Both the position numbers and the translations under genes were made by a program. From Pseudactinotalea terrae (GTDB taxonomy: Bacteria; Actinomycetota; Actinomycetes; Actinomycetales; Beutenbergiaceae), in assembly GCF_009733845.1 (NCBI RefSeq), contig NZ_WNXZ01000001.1, positions 1 to 64,000 on the forward strand: 64,000 bases of DNA, read 5' to 3'. Below, in pieces: positions 39,612 through 48,448 of the stretch (positions are counted from its first letter, which is position 1; each line of letters starts with the position of its first letter). Under the pieces are notes generated by a model. That model ran no database searches. It saw only the letters and a list, made by a program, of their open reading frames with translations, and had not been told where the DNA came from.

Positions 39612-40643
39612 TCAGGAAGGCGGAGCCGCGGTGCTGTCCCGCAGCATCACGACGCCCTCGAATGCGACCGAGCGCCGCACCGGCGGGTCGGGCGAGAGGG
39701 CGAGGTCGACGGCCTGCTGCCCCACCTGCTCGAGCGGCAGCCGCACGGTGGTCAGCCTGGGCGTGATGTCGGAGGCCACCGGGACATCGCCGAAGCCGGC
39801 GACCGAGATCTCCTCCGGCACCGCGATCCCCAACCGTTGGAACCCCGCGACCAGACCGACGGCGACGACGTCGAAGGAGCCGAACACGCAGGTGGGTCGG
39901 TGCGTGGCCTCGGCGAGCTGCGCGGCCACCGTTCCGCCGCTCTCGCGCGTGGCGGCGCCGTGGATCACGGCCTCCGGGGCGAGCTCGATACCGCGCTCCT
40001 GGAGGCCACGCCGGAACCCCGTCAGCCGGTCCCGCACCGTCATGAGCTTGGCCGGCCCGGTCACCACGGCGAAGTCGCGATGGCCGAGGTCGACCATGGC
40101 GTGGGCGAGGCTGCGAGCACCCTCCTGGTTGCCCACGATGATGCTGTGGCCGGCGTCCTGCCGGCCCAGCGTGACGACCACGCCGCCGGTCTCCTCATAG
40201 CGCAGCAGCTCGGTACGGATCGGGTCTGCCGCGGACTTGTTCGTGAACCCGCTGCCCGCGAGGATGATCGCGCGCGGGCGCTGCGCCCTCAGCAGTGCGA
40301 GGTAGCGGGCCTCCTGCTGCGGGTCGCGGTAGGTCGAGACGATCGTCACCAGCATGCCGTGCTGCTCGGCCGCCGCGACCACGGCACCGGCGATCAGGGC
40401 GAAGTAGGCGTCACGGATGTCGTGGACCACGAGCGCGATCGTCGAGGACTGCGAGCCCGCGAGCGCGCGTGCGTGCAGGTTGGGTTCGTAGCCGAGCTCG
40501 GCGGCGCTGGCCAGCACCCGCTCACGGGCCTCGCCCCGGCCCCGATAGGCCCCGGCCGAGCTGAGGATGCGGGAGGCCGTCGCCAGCGAGACGCCGGCGT
40601 GCTCGGCGACGTCGATCAGCCGGACCGCTGCTCGTCGAGACAT
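39612..40643 (-). CDS. LacI-family repressor of the class A operators
   Basis: A 343-residue regulator. The HTH is VRLIDVAEHAGVSLATASRI, followed by the hinge NLHARALAGSQSSTIALVV and a periplasmic-binding-protein-like effector domain. ATG 40643 has GGGAGG just upstream; the frame is open to 40673. Operator site 3 lies 42 bases upstream of its start and three more sites lie before neighbouring genes, so it probably controls itself, the importer and the enzymes. The HTH is slightly unusual in LATASRI for the more common xxTVSRV. Confidence 0.9.
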   Translation of the reverse strand: MSRRAAVRLIDVAEHAGVSLATASRILSSAGAYRGRGEARERVLASAAELGYEPNLHARALAGSQSSTIALVVHDIRDAYFALIAGAVVAAAEQHGMLVTIVSTYRDPQQEARYLALLRAQRPRAIILAGSGFTNKSAADPIRTELLRYEETGGVVVTLGRQDAGHSIIVGNQEGARSLAHAMVDLGHRDFAVVTGPAKLMTVRDRLTGFRRGLQERGIELAPEAVIHGAATRESGGTVAAQLAEATHRPTCVFGSFDVVAVGLVAGFQRLGIAVPEEISVAGFGDVPVASDITPRLTTVRLPLEQVGQQAVDLALSPDPPVRRSVAFEGVVMLRDSTAAPPS

Positions 40644-40684
40644 CGGGACCTCCCATCGGTGACAGCTGCACATCGTAATGGGCA

Positions 40685-40696
40685 GGAAGCGCTTCC
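40685..40696. promoter_or_regulatory. LacI-type operator, class A, site 3 (GGAAGCGCTTCC)
   Basis: A perfect palindrome before the lacI-type gene, suggesting self-repression. A -10-like TACGAT lies on the minus strand at 40677-40672. Confidence 0.75.
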
Positions 40697-40806
40697 AGCG
40701 TCGTTCGAGAACGACACCGCGGGCACCACGGCTGTTGCGTCGGGCTTCTCCGCTGGTCCAGGGCCAGATCGTTATCAGATCGACTCGAGGGCTCGCCGTT
40801 CAGCCC

Positions 40807-40836
40807 TTGCGCCGTGGTCGAAGCGTCATCTACTGT
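40807..40836 (+). promoter_or_regulatory. Promoter of the branched-chain-type ABC operon
   Basis: TTGCGC (40807-40812) and TACTGT (40831-40836) are 18 bases apart; operator site 4 begins three bases after the -10. Confidence 0.45.
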
Positions 40837-40839
40837 ATT

Positions 40840-40851
40840 GAAAGCGCTTTC
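40840..40851. promoter_or_regulatory. LacI-type operator, class A, site 4 (GAAAGCGCTTTC)
   Basis: A perfect copy of site 2, just after the -10 of the importer promoter. A half-site GAGCGCTTCC follows at once. Confidence 0.8.
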
Positions 40852-40882
40852 GAGCGCTTCCGTCACCAATGGAGGAGAACGG

Positions 40883-42133
40883 ATGTCGACAAAGAGGTGG
40901 ACACAAGCGGGTGCGGTGGCAGCCACCGCAGCGTTGCTGCTGGCCGCGTGCGGCAGCGGTGATGGCGGCGGCGGGGGCGCCGGCGGTGGTGGCGGCGGAG
41001 ATGGTGATGCCGAAGACCCGATCGTCATCGGGGTCTCGCTCCCGCTGACCGGTGACTTCGCCGAGCCCGGCAAGGGCGTGCAGCGCGGCTACGAGACCTG
41101 GGTGGAGATGGTCAACTCCAACGGCGGGCTCCTCGGGCGGCAGGTCGAGCTGATCGTGCTCGACGACGCCTCGGACCCGGCGCGGGTCGTCTCCGACTAC
41201 GAGTCGCTGATCGCGCAGGAGGAGGTCGACCTGCTCTTCGGGCCGTTCTCGACCCGGCTGGTGGTGCCGGCCTCGCGGGTGGCCTCGGAGTACGGCATGT
41301 TGTTCGTCGAGCCCGCCGCTGCTGCGGCGGAGGTGTTCGAGAACGGCTTCGAGAACATCTTCTACGCAGCGCCGGCCATCGCGTCCGATCACTACAACTA
41401 CCTGGCTGAGCACATCCTGGCCATGCCGGAGGATCAGCGGCCGCAGACGATGGCGGTCACCTCGATGGACGACCCGTTCGCCCAGGGCACCGCCTACGGC
41501 CTCCGCGACAAGCTCGCCGAGGCCGGCATCGAGGTCGTCGTCGACGAGGTCTACCCACCGAACGCGACCGACATGAGCGCGATCGCGGCTCAGATCGCCG
41601 ACGCTGACCCGGACCTGCTGGTCGGCGGCACCCTGTACCAGGACGCGGTGAACCTGATCCTGGCGCTGCAGCAGCTCGACTACCAGCCGCGGATGGTGGC
41701 GTTCTCGACCGCTCCGACCAACCCGGAGTTCCCCGAGGCGATCGGTGGCGCGGTCGACGGCATCCTGTCGCCGACCGGCTACTCGCTCACGGCCGACTGG
41801 CCCTCCAACGCCGGCTTCGTCGAGCTCCACAACGAGATCCACGGCATGGACCCGCAGGAGGACGAGGCGAACGGCTTCACCACCGGTCAGGTGGTGCAGG
41901 CGGCCGTCGAGGCGGTCGGGTGCGCGGAGCAGGGCGAGTGCCAGCAGCAGCTGATCGACTGGCTGCACGCGAACTCGGTGGAGGACACCGTGGTCGGCCC
42001 GCTCGGCTGGGACGAGGCCGGACGCCCGGACGGCGCCCACATGCTCCTGCAGTACCAGGGAGGCGAGATCACGATCGTGCTTCCGGAGAGCGCGGCGCAG
42101 GCCGAGCTGCTCTACCCGAAGCCGGAGTGGTGA
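40883..42133 (+). CDS. Branched-chain-type ABC substrate-binding lipoprotein
   Basis: A 416-residue solute-binding protein. The signal peptide has a Lys/Arg start, a hydrophobic core and lipobox LLLAAC with C23, then a Gly/Asp-rich linker to ~residue 45. IVIGVSLPLTGDFAEPGKGV and LLGRQVELIVLDDASDPARV are the LivJ-type fold start. These transporters carry amino acids but also aromatic and alicyclic carboxylates, which fits the surrounding catabolic genes. ATG 40883 has GGAGGAG upstream. It begins a five-gene importer operon under operator site 4. Confidence 0.92.
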   Translation: MSTKRWTQAGAVAATAALLLAACGSGDGGGGGAGGGGGGDGDAEDPIVIGVSLPLTGDFAEPGKGVQRGYETWVEMVNSNGGLLGRQVELIVLDDASDPARVVSDYESLIAQEEVDLLFGPFSTRLVVPASRVASEYGMLFVEPAAAAAEVFENGFENIFYAAPAIASDHYNYLAEHILAMPEDQRPQTMAVTSMDDPFAQGTAYGLRDKLAEAGIEVVVDEVYPPNATDMSAIAAQIADADPDLLVGGTLYQDAVNLILALQQLDYQPRMVAFSTAPTNPEFPEAIGGAVDGILSPTGYSLTADWPSNAGFVELHNEIHGMDPQEDEANGFTTGQVVQAAVEAVGCAEQGECQQQLIDWLHANSVEDTVVGPLGWDEAGRPDGAHMLLQYQGGEITIVLPESAAQAELLYPKPEW

Positions 42134-42140
42134 CCCCTTC

Positions 42141-43028
42141 GTGGTCTCAGGTGCACTGCTCTTCCAGAGCCTGATCCTGGGTCTGCTGCTAGGAGGGCTG
42201 TACGCCCTCCTAGCAGCAGGCCTGACCCTCTACTTCGGCATCATGCGGGTGGTGATGCTCGCCCACGCGGCGTTCATCCTGCTCTCGGCCTATGTGGCGT
42301 GGTGGTTCAGCTCGACGACCGGGCTCGACCCGATGATCTCCTTAGTCGCAACCATCCCGTTGTTCTTCGGGATCGGGTACGTGATGCACCGGTTCCTGCT
42401 GGCGCGGCTGCGGCCGACCACCATGACGATGATGTCGGTGCTGCTGACCTTCGGCATCGCCCTGGTCATCGAGGGTCTGCTGGGTCTGGCGTGGACCGGC
42501 ACGCAGCGGCGGATCCACCTGCCGTACGGGACCTCGAGCGTGGAGTTCCTGGGCGCCCAGATCCCGGTCGTGCAGATCGTCTCGTTCGCGCTGGCCGCCC
42601 TCAGTCTCGCGAGCCTGTACCTCATCATGAAGCGCACCCAGTTCGGCAGGTCGCTGCGCGCCACGATCCAGCACGGCCAGGCGGCCCAGCTCGTCGGCAT
42701 CGACACGACCAAGGTGGCAGGCATGGGCTTCGGCCTCGGCCTGGCCACCGCCGCTGTGGGCGGCGCGGCGCTGTCGCTGCAGGCCACGATCTACCCGTCG
42801 TTGCACTGGCACTGGATCGGCCCGCTGATGGCGATCATCGTGGTCGGTGGCCTGGGGAGCATCCCTGGTGCCGCGATCGCTGCGCTGGCACTCGGCACGA
42901 TCCGGGTCCTGCTGGAGATCCCGATGGGTTCGACGTGGGCGCAGACGGTGTTCTACGTCGCACTGTTCCTCACCCTGATGCTGCGGCCTCAGGGGTTCTT
43001 CGGAGGTCGCCTTGCGCAACGCTTCTGA
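42141..43028 (+). CDS. Branched-chain-type ABC permease, LivH-like
   Basis: A 295-residue inner-membrane permease with about eight helices. The N-terminal LILGLLLGGLYALLAAGLTL is the LivH signature, and GLATAAVGGAALSLQATIYP plus IVVGGLGSIPGAAIAALALG are the conserved cytoplasmic-loop regions that meet the ATPases. The start is GTG 42141, seven bases after the binding-protein gene. Codons 15-26 contain a perfect 15-bp inverted repeat (42184-42218). The stop overlaps the next gene by 17 bases. Confidence 0.92.
   Translation: MVSGALLFQSLILGLLLGGLYALLAAGLTLYFGIMRVVMLAHAAFILLSAYVAWWFSSTTGLDPMISLVATIPLFFGIGYVMHRFLLARLRPTTMTMMSVLLTFGIALVIEGLLGLAWTGTQRRIHLPYGTSSVEFLGAQIPVVQIVSFALAALSLASLYLIMKRTQFGRSLRATIQHGQAAQLVGIDTTKVAGMGFGLGLATAAVGGAALSLQATIYPSLHWHWIGPLMAIIVVGGLGSIPGAAIAALALGTIRVLLEIPMGSTWAQTVFYVALFLTLMLRPQGFFGGRLAQRF
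42184..42218 (+). repeat. Perfect 15-bp hairpin inside the livH-like gene
   Basis: TGCTGCTAGGAGGGC (42184-42198) pairs fully with GCCCTCCTAGCAGCA (42204-42218) around a five-base loop. It begins 51 bases after the binding-protein stop. Two rare CTA Leu codons and a GGA Gly codon are used in the stem, as if the hairpin itself is kept. It may stabilise the upstream binding-protein mRNA or lower permease expression. Confidence 0.7.
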
Positions 43029-44160
43029 CACCTCGACGCCCCTTCGGCGCGGCTCGAGCGCCGTCCAGGCCCTGCGGGGGGCTGGCTCCGGTCGTCTCGG
43101 CCCGTTCGCGGCGATCCTCGTGGTGGTCGCCGTGCTCGCCACCTGGCCGCTGCTGGCAGGCAACCCGTACATGCTCAGCGCCGGCGTGATCGTGCTGAAC
43201 TTCGCGGTCTTCGCCACGGCCTGGAACCTGATGGGCGGGCTGACAGGCTACGTCTCGCTCGGTCACATCGCGTTCTTCGGGCTCGGCTCCTACGGCACCG
43301 GCCTGCTCGTCATCCACTCCGAGATCAACGCCTTCGTCGCGGTCATGGCCGCCGCGGTGGTCGTGGGCCTGCTCTCGCTGCTGGTCGGGTGGGCCGCGCT
43401 GCGCGTGCGCGGCGCCTCGTTCGTGATCGTGACGATCGCGATCGTGCTGGTGATGCTGCTGGTGTTCCAGAGCTGGCGGTCGGTGACCGGTGGCTCGACC
43501 GGCCTGGTCGTGCCGCGCCCGTTCCCCGACCTGCTCCGGCCCGAGCACCACCGGGTCTTCTTCTACATCTTCCTGGGCCTCCTGCTCCTCGTCCTGGTCA
43601 GCTACCTGGTCGTGGACCGATCGCGATTCGGACAGGCTCTCAAGGCCATCCGAGAGGACGAGGACAAGGCACAGTCCCTGGGGATCCCGACGGCGATGCT
43701 CAAGCTGGCGGCGTTCGGCATCTCGTGCTTCCTGACCGCCATCGCCGGTGGTGTGTATGCCCTCTGGTTCGGCGATCTCGACCCGATCTTCCAGTTCGAC
43801 GTGGTGCTGAGCGCCCAGATCGCGCTGATGGCGCTGCTGGGCGGTGTCCGCTACCTGTTCGGGCCGCTCGTCGGGGCCATCGTCGTGGGCTCGGCGCTCG
43901 AGTACTTCCTCCTCAACTTCGGGGAGACGCAGTTCCACCTGGTGGCCACGGGCCTGCTGCTCGTGGCGGTGGTGCTGTTCGCCCCGGACGGCGTGCTGGC
44001 GCTCGCCGCCCAGCTGATCAGACGGCTCGGGCCGAGCGCGACCTCGATCCGTGAGGAGTCGGCGGCCGAGGTGCGCGCGCAGCAGGATGCGCGGGCGCTC
44101 GCCGAGCGTGTCGAGGAGCCCGGCGCCGACGCGACGACCGATCGAGAGGACCGACGATGA
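43012..44160 (+). CDS. Branched-chain-type ABC permease, LivM-like
   Basis: A 382-residue permease with about nine helices. NLMGGLTGYVSLGHIAFFGLG and the SLGIPTAMLKLAAFGISCF loop (EAA-like, contacting the ATPase) identify LivM. It probably starts at TTG 43012, six bases after GGAGG (43002-43006), inside the preceding gene. Residues ~330-382 form a charged cytoplasmic tail. The stop overlaps the ATPase gene by four bases. Confidence 0.9.
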   Translation: MRNASDTSTPLRRGSSAVQALRGAGSGRLGPFAAILVVVAVLATWPLLAGNPYMLSAGVIVLNFAVFATAWNLMGGLTGYVSLGHIAFFGLGSYGTGLLVIHSEINAFVAVMAAAVVVGLLSLLVGWAALRVRGASFVIVTIAIVLVMLLVFQSWRSVTGGSTGLVVPRPFPDLLRPEHHRVFFYIFLGLLLLVLVSYLVVDRSRFGQALKAIREDEDKAQSLGIPTAMLKLAAFGISCFLTAIAGGVYALWFGDLDPIFQFDVVLSAQIALMALLGGVRYLFGPLVGAIVVGSALEYFLLNFGETQFHLVATGLLLVAVVLFAPDGVLALAAQLIRRLGPSATSIREESAAEVRAQQDARALAERVEEPGADATTDREDRR

Positions 44161-44906
44161 CCGAGGAGCTGGGCGCGGTCGCGCTGCGAACCGAGGGCCT
44201 GTCGAAGTCCTTCGGCGGCGTGCACGCGGTCGACAACGCGACGACCGAGTTCTACGCCGGCAGGATCAACGGACTGATCGGTCCGAACGGCTCCGGCAAG
44301 ACGACGTTCTTCAACTGCGTCACCGGCATGATCCGGCCGGACGCCGGGCACGTGTTCTACCGCGACCGGGACATCACCAGGTGGCAGCCCCACCGCATCG
44401 CCCGCGCCGGTCTGGGTCGTACCTTCCAGCTCTGCCGGGTGTTTCCACGGCTGACGGTGCTGGACAACCTGCTGGTGGCGGTGCACCCACCGCACCCGCT
44501 GGCGTACCTCGGCCGCCCCCGGGTGGCCTCGCTGGTCGAGCGAGCGCGAGGCATCCTCGCGAGGGTCGGCCTCGACCATCTCGAGACGGCGGAGGCGCGG
44601 GACGTCTCCTACGGTCAGCAGAAGCTGTTGGAGCTGGCGGCCGCGCTGATGGCCGGGCCGGACATGGTGATGCTCGACGAGCCCGCCGGTGGCGTGAACC
44701 CTGCGCTGATCGAGCGCATCGCGGTGCTGGTGACGGAGCTCAACGCGGAAGGAACGACCTTCCTCGTCGTCGAGCACAACATGGAGTTCATGATGAACCT
44801 GTGCGACCACGTGGTCGTGTTCGATCGTGGCGCTCCGATCGCGGCCGGCAGTGCTGCCGAGGTGCAGCAGAACCCCCTCGTGCTGGAGGCCTATCTTGGT
44901 GTCTGA
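44157..44906 (+). CDS. Branched-chain-type ABC ATPase, LivG-like
   Basis: A 249-residue ATPase. Walker A is GPNGSGKTTFFN, the Q-loop is GLGRTFQLCRVFPRLTVLDN, the signature is a divergent VSYGQQKLLELAAALM, Walker B is MVMLDEPAGGVNP, and the switch His is in FLVVEHNMEFMM. The C-terminal PIAAGSAAEVQQNPLVLEAY is LivG-like. It pairs with the LivF-like ATPase next to it. Confidence 0.93.
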   Translation: MTEELGAVALRTEGLSKSFGGVHAVDNATTEFYAGRINGLIGPNGSGKTTFFNCVTGMIRPDAGHVFYRDRDITRWQPHRIARAGLGRTFQLCRVFPRLTVLDNLLVAVHPPHPLAYLGRPRVASLVERARGILARVGLDHLETAEARDVSYGQQKLLELAAALMAGPDMVMLDEPAGGVNPALIERIAVLVTELNAEGTTFLVVEHNMEFMMNLCDHVVVFDRGAPIAAGSAAEVQQNPLVLEAYLGV

Positions 44907-45675
44907 CGAAACCGGACCCGTCGCGGAGCCACCGGTCGACGGCGACGACGTGGTGCTCAGGCTGGTGGACGTGCAGGCCGGCTACGGCAAGGCCGCGCTC
45001 GTGCTGCGCGGCTTCTCCGTGGAGGTGCGCCGGGGCGAGATCGTCTGTCTCGTCGGTCCGAACGGCGCCGGCAAGTCGACCGTGCTCAAGGTGGCCAGCG
45101 GGCTGCTTGCGGTGCGCAGCGGCTCGGTCTGGCTCAACGGCGAGGATGCCACCGGGGCCAAGCCGCAGGACCTGCTGCGGCGCGGGCTCTCGCACGTGCT
45201 GCAGGGGCACTCGGTGTTCAGGGAGATGACGGTCGAGGAGAACGTCATGCTCGGCGGCTACACGGTGGCCGACCGCACGGCGTTGCTCGATCGCGTCGAG
45301 TTCGTCAAGGGCGTCTTCCCCGTGGTCGCCGAACGCTGGAGCACGACGGCGGGGCTCCTCTCGGGCGGCCAGCAGAAGCAGGTGGAGTTCGCCCGGGCGC
45401 TGATGGTGCGCCCGGATGTGGTGCTCCTCGACGAGCCCTCGATGGGCCTCGATCCGAAACGCACCGCCGGCATGTTCGAGCAGGTCGCTCGGCTGCGTGA
45501 GGCGGGCGTCGCGGTGCTGCTGGTCGAGCAGAACGCCCGCCGGGCGCTCGAGATGTCCGACATCGGCTGCGTGCTCGACCTCGGTCGGGTGTTCGTGCGT
45601 GGACCGGCGCAGGAGCTGCTCGCGGACCCGCAGCTGAGCGACCTCTATCTCGGCGGCCGGCCCGCCGCGAGCTAG
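44899..45675 (+). CDS. Branched-chain-type ABC ATPase, LivF-like
   Basis: A 258-residue ATPase. Walker A is GPNGAGKSTVLK, the Q-loop is SHVLQGHSVFREMTVEENVM, the signature is LLSGGQQKQVEFARALM, Walker B is VVLLDEPSMGLDP and the switch His position carries Gln (LLVEQNAR), as is usual for LivF. The start is GTG 44899, or TTG 44896 one codon earlier; both overlap livG. It closes the importer operon and converges with the GH3 gene after four bases. Confidence 0.92.
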   Translation: MSDETGPVAEPPVDGDDVVLRLVDVQAGYGKAALVLRGFSVEVRRGEIVCLVGPNGAGKSTVLKVASGLLAVRSGSVWLNGEDATGAKPQDLLRRGLSHVLQGHSVFREMTVEENVMLGGYTVADRTALLDRVEFVKGVFPVVAERWSTTAGLLSGGQQKQVEFARALMVRPDVVLLDEPSMGLDPKRTAGMFEQVARLREAGVAVLLVEQNARRALEMSDIGCVLDLGRVFVRGPAQELLADPQLSDLYLGGRPAAS

Positions 45676-45679
45676 GTGC

Positions 45680-48400
45680 TCAGCCGAGGTCAGCGAGCCG
45701 GACCGGTCCCGTCAGCGTGATGCGGAGGTTGGCGCGGGCCGGGGGAGGCGCACCGGTCGGCACCGCGGTCACCTCGGTCCAGTCGTCGCGTCCGATCCCC
45801 TCGGGGACCGTCGCGGTAGCAAAGGTGCACCAGCCCTCACCCTCAGGGGTGGACAGGTGCACGGTCGCCGGACCCGGACGGTCGCGGGCGACACGGGCCG
45901 TGAGCGACCCGTGCAGACCCTCGACATCCTCGAGCACCACCCAGCCCGGGCCTGCCACCGCGGTCCCGCGCTCGGGCGTCTCGGCGACGAGTCGAACGCC
46001 CGAGAGGTCGTCGAAGCAGGCGGCGCGAACGGGGAGCCGGTGCGGCTCGGGTGCGGTGCCGTCGAGGTGGACGGTGGCGCTCACGCGAGCCTCCGATGCG
46101 TTCGGTCCGGCGCTGAGGCGATACCGACCCGCATCGACGGTCATCGCGCCACGGGCCGTGTCCCAGAACGAGAACCGCTCGGTGGGCAGCCGGATCGACA
46201 CCTGGCGCTGCTCGCCCGCCGAGAGGGCCACGCGCGCGTAGCCGCCCAGCCGGTGCGGGAAGGGCACCCGGTGGTCGAGGGCGTCGGTGTACACCTGCAC
46301 GACCTCGGTGGCCGCCACAGGTCCGTGGTTGCGGATCGTCACCGCCACGGTGACCGCCTCCGCGTCGCGGTCCACGACATCGAGCGCGAGGTACTCCAGG
46401 CGCGACCCGGTAAGGCCGTGACCGAAGGAGAACAGCGGCTGGGCGTCGGAGTACCAGTACGTGGAGCGCCCGGCGACGATGTCGTAGTCGGTGAGGTCAC
46501 CGGCGTCGCTGCTGCTGCGCCACCAGGTCTGCGGCAGCCGGCCCGTGGGAGCCACGTCCCCGGAGAGGATGTCGACCACGCCGTGTCCGACCGCCTGCGA
46601 ATGAGCCGTCCAGAGCACGGTGCGGGCGTCGAGGTCGAACGCGTAGGGGTAGCTCGAGACGAGTGCGAGCACCGCCTCGGGAGCACGGTCGCGGACCGAC
46701 TCCCAGAGAGTGACCTGGCTCGGCGGCAGCTCAAGCGCGGGGCGGTCCTCGGTCTCCCTGCCGAGCAGGTGCGGGTCGTTGCCCAGCGCGCACAGCACGA
46801 GGTCCGCTCCGTCAGCTGCCTCGGCGACCGCAGCGCTGCCGGAGACCAACGTGTGCCGCACGAAGCGGGTCGCCTCGCGCTGCGTGCGCGCGCCGGCGAC
46901 CAGGCGTTCGGAGGCATCGAGCCGCAGCCAGCGCCCGCTCCCGAGATGCTGGAGGGTGATCATGCCGTCGTCGGCCGTGCAGATCCGGAAGCTCTCCTGC
47001 ACCACCCAGCCCTCGGGGCGCTCGGCGGTCGCCCGGACGAAGCCGCGGCCGTCCGTGCTCCAGAGCCGCTCGGTCGCGAGGTCGGCGATGGTCAGCAGAC
47101 CCCAGCCCCAGTCGGTGGCTGCCAGCTGGACGGCCGAGCCGAGCCCGTCGCCGGGCACGAGCAGACCGTCGTCGTCGGTGGCGAGGTAGCGCCCGTCGGG
47201 CAGTCGCAGCGCGATGTGATCGGCGCCGTCGACGACGCGGATCTCGGCGTCGGGCCAGCGCTCGGCGGCAGCCGCGGCGATCGAGGTCGGGAAGCGGGGG
47301 ACACCCGCGTACCAGTCGGGCAGCACCCGGTCGGCGAGGGGGCCGACCGCGGCCACCCGGACCGGTTCGACCGCGATCGACGCGGTCTCGCCGCGGAGCA
47401 GGACGACGCCGCGTGCGGCAGCCTCGCGGGCGAGCATCGCGTGGTCGCGCAGCAGGACGTCGAGCGGCTGCGACGGCTCCTGGGCGGCGTCGTGCGCGCG
47501 GAGACGGACCAGGAGCACCCGGCGCGCCGCCCGGTCGACGTCGGTCTCGGTGATCAGGCCCTGTTGCAGCGCCCCGAGCAGCGCCTCGATCGTCGGCCCG
47601 GGCGAGGTGTCGTTGTCGGTGAAGGAGTCGATGCCGGCGAGCAACGCTGCGGCGTGCGCGTGCACGGCATCGGGGAAGCGGTGCTGGCTCGCGACCAGGT
47701 TCGAGGGTGCGCCGGCGTCGGAGACGACGAGGATCTCCTCCGGGGCGCATGCGCGGACCGCCTCGATCAGCTCGCCGCTGGTGTGCGCGGGCCGGCCGTT
47801 GACGAGGTTGTACGCGGGCATCACGGCGCCCGCGACGCCCGCGCTCAGCGGTCCGGCGAACGCGGGCAGCTCGTACTCGTGCAGGACCCGGTCGCGGACC
47901 TGGATCGAGCGGACGTCGCGATCGTGCTCCACGTTGTAGGCGAGGAGATGCTTGAGGGTGGGGATCGTGCGCCATCGGTGCGCGTCGCTGCCGCGCAGGC
48001 CGCGGGCGAAACCGGTGGCGAGATCGGCCACGAGGTGCGGGTCCTCCGAGAAGCCCTCCTCGTTGCGACCCCAGAGCGGATGCCGCAACGGATCGACCAC
48101 GGGTGCCCAGACGTTGAGGGAGATGCTCGGATCTGCCGCGCGCTTGGCGTGCAGCTCGGCTGCTACGGCCTCGCCGATCCGCTCGGCGAGCTCCGGATCC
48201 CAGCTCGCGGCGACGCCCACGGGCTGCGGGAACACGGTCGCCTCGCCGAGCCAGGCCACCCCGTGCAGCACCTCCGCCCCGGTGCGGAACCGAGGAAGGC
48301 CGAGCCGTTCGACGGCGGGGCTCCACTGGTGCAGCATCGCCACCTTCTCCTCGAGGGTGAGCTCGGAGAGAAGACGCTCGGCGCGGTCGGCAGGGGTCAT
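45680..48400 (-). CDS. Glycoside hydrolase family 3 with an inserted beta-trefoil-like region
   Basis: A 906-residue intracellular GH3 enzyme (no signal peptide). The N-terminal barrel carries SLNVWAPVVDPLRHPLWGRN and the nucleophile D228 in LVVSDAGAPSN. Residues ~395-530 hold repeats such as LRLPDGRYLATDDDGLLV and GMITLQHLGSGRWLRLDAS, resembling a fascin/ricin-type trefoil. The alpha/beta domain (DLVLCALGNDPHLLGRETED) follows, then an FnIII-like domain and a last beta domain. Beta-glucosidase or beta-xylosidase activity is likely. ATG 48400 has AGGAG upstream. It is divergent from the sugar importer and has its own class B operator. Confidence 0.9.
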   Translation of the reverse strand: MTPADRAERLLSELTLEEKVAMLHQWSPAVERLGLPRFRTGAEVLHGVAWLGEATVFPQPVGVAASWDPELAERIGEAVAAELHAKRAADPSISLNVWAPVVDPLRHPLWGRNEEGFSEDPHLVADLATGFARGLRGSDAHRWRTIPTLKHLLAYNVEHDRDVRSIQVRDRVLHEYELPAFAGPLSAGVAGAVMPAYNLVNGRPAHTSGELIEAVRACAPEEILVVSDAGAPSNLVASQHRFPDAVHAHAAALLAGIDSFTDNDTSPGPTIEALLGALQQGLITETDVDRAARRVLLVRLRAHDAAQEPSQPLDVLLRDHAMLAREAAARGVVLLRGETASIAVEPVRVAAVGPLADRVLPDWYAGVPRFPTSIAAAAAERWPDAEIRVVDGADHIALRLPDGRYLATDDDGLLVPGDGLGSAVQLAATDWGWGLLTIADLATERLWSTDGRGFVRATAERPEGWVVQESFRICTADDGMITLQHLGSGRWLRLDASERLVAGARTQREATRFVRHTLVSGSAAVAEAADGADLVLCALGNDPHLLGRETEDRPALELPPSQVTLWESVRDRAPEAVLALVSSYPYAFDLDARTVLWTAHSQAVGHGVVDILSGDVAPTGRLPQTWWRSSSDAGDLTDYDIVAGRSTYWYSDAQPLFSFGHGLTGSRLEYLALDVVDRDAEAVTVAVTIRNHGPVAATEVVQVYTDALDHRVPFPHRLGGYARVALSAGEQRQVSIRLPTERFSFWDTARGAMTVDAGRYRLSAGPNASEARVSATVHLDGTAPEPHRLPVRAACFDDLSGVRLVAETPERGTAVAGPGWVVLEDVEGLHGSLTARVARDRPGPATVHLSTPEGEGWCTFATATVPEGIGRDDWTEVTAVPTGAPPPARANLRITLTGPVRLADLG

Positions 48401-48448
48401 GTCATCGGCTCCTGGGTCGCCAGTGATCGAAGCGAGTTCGCAGCTTTG

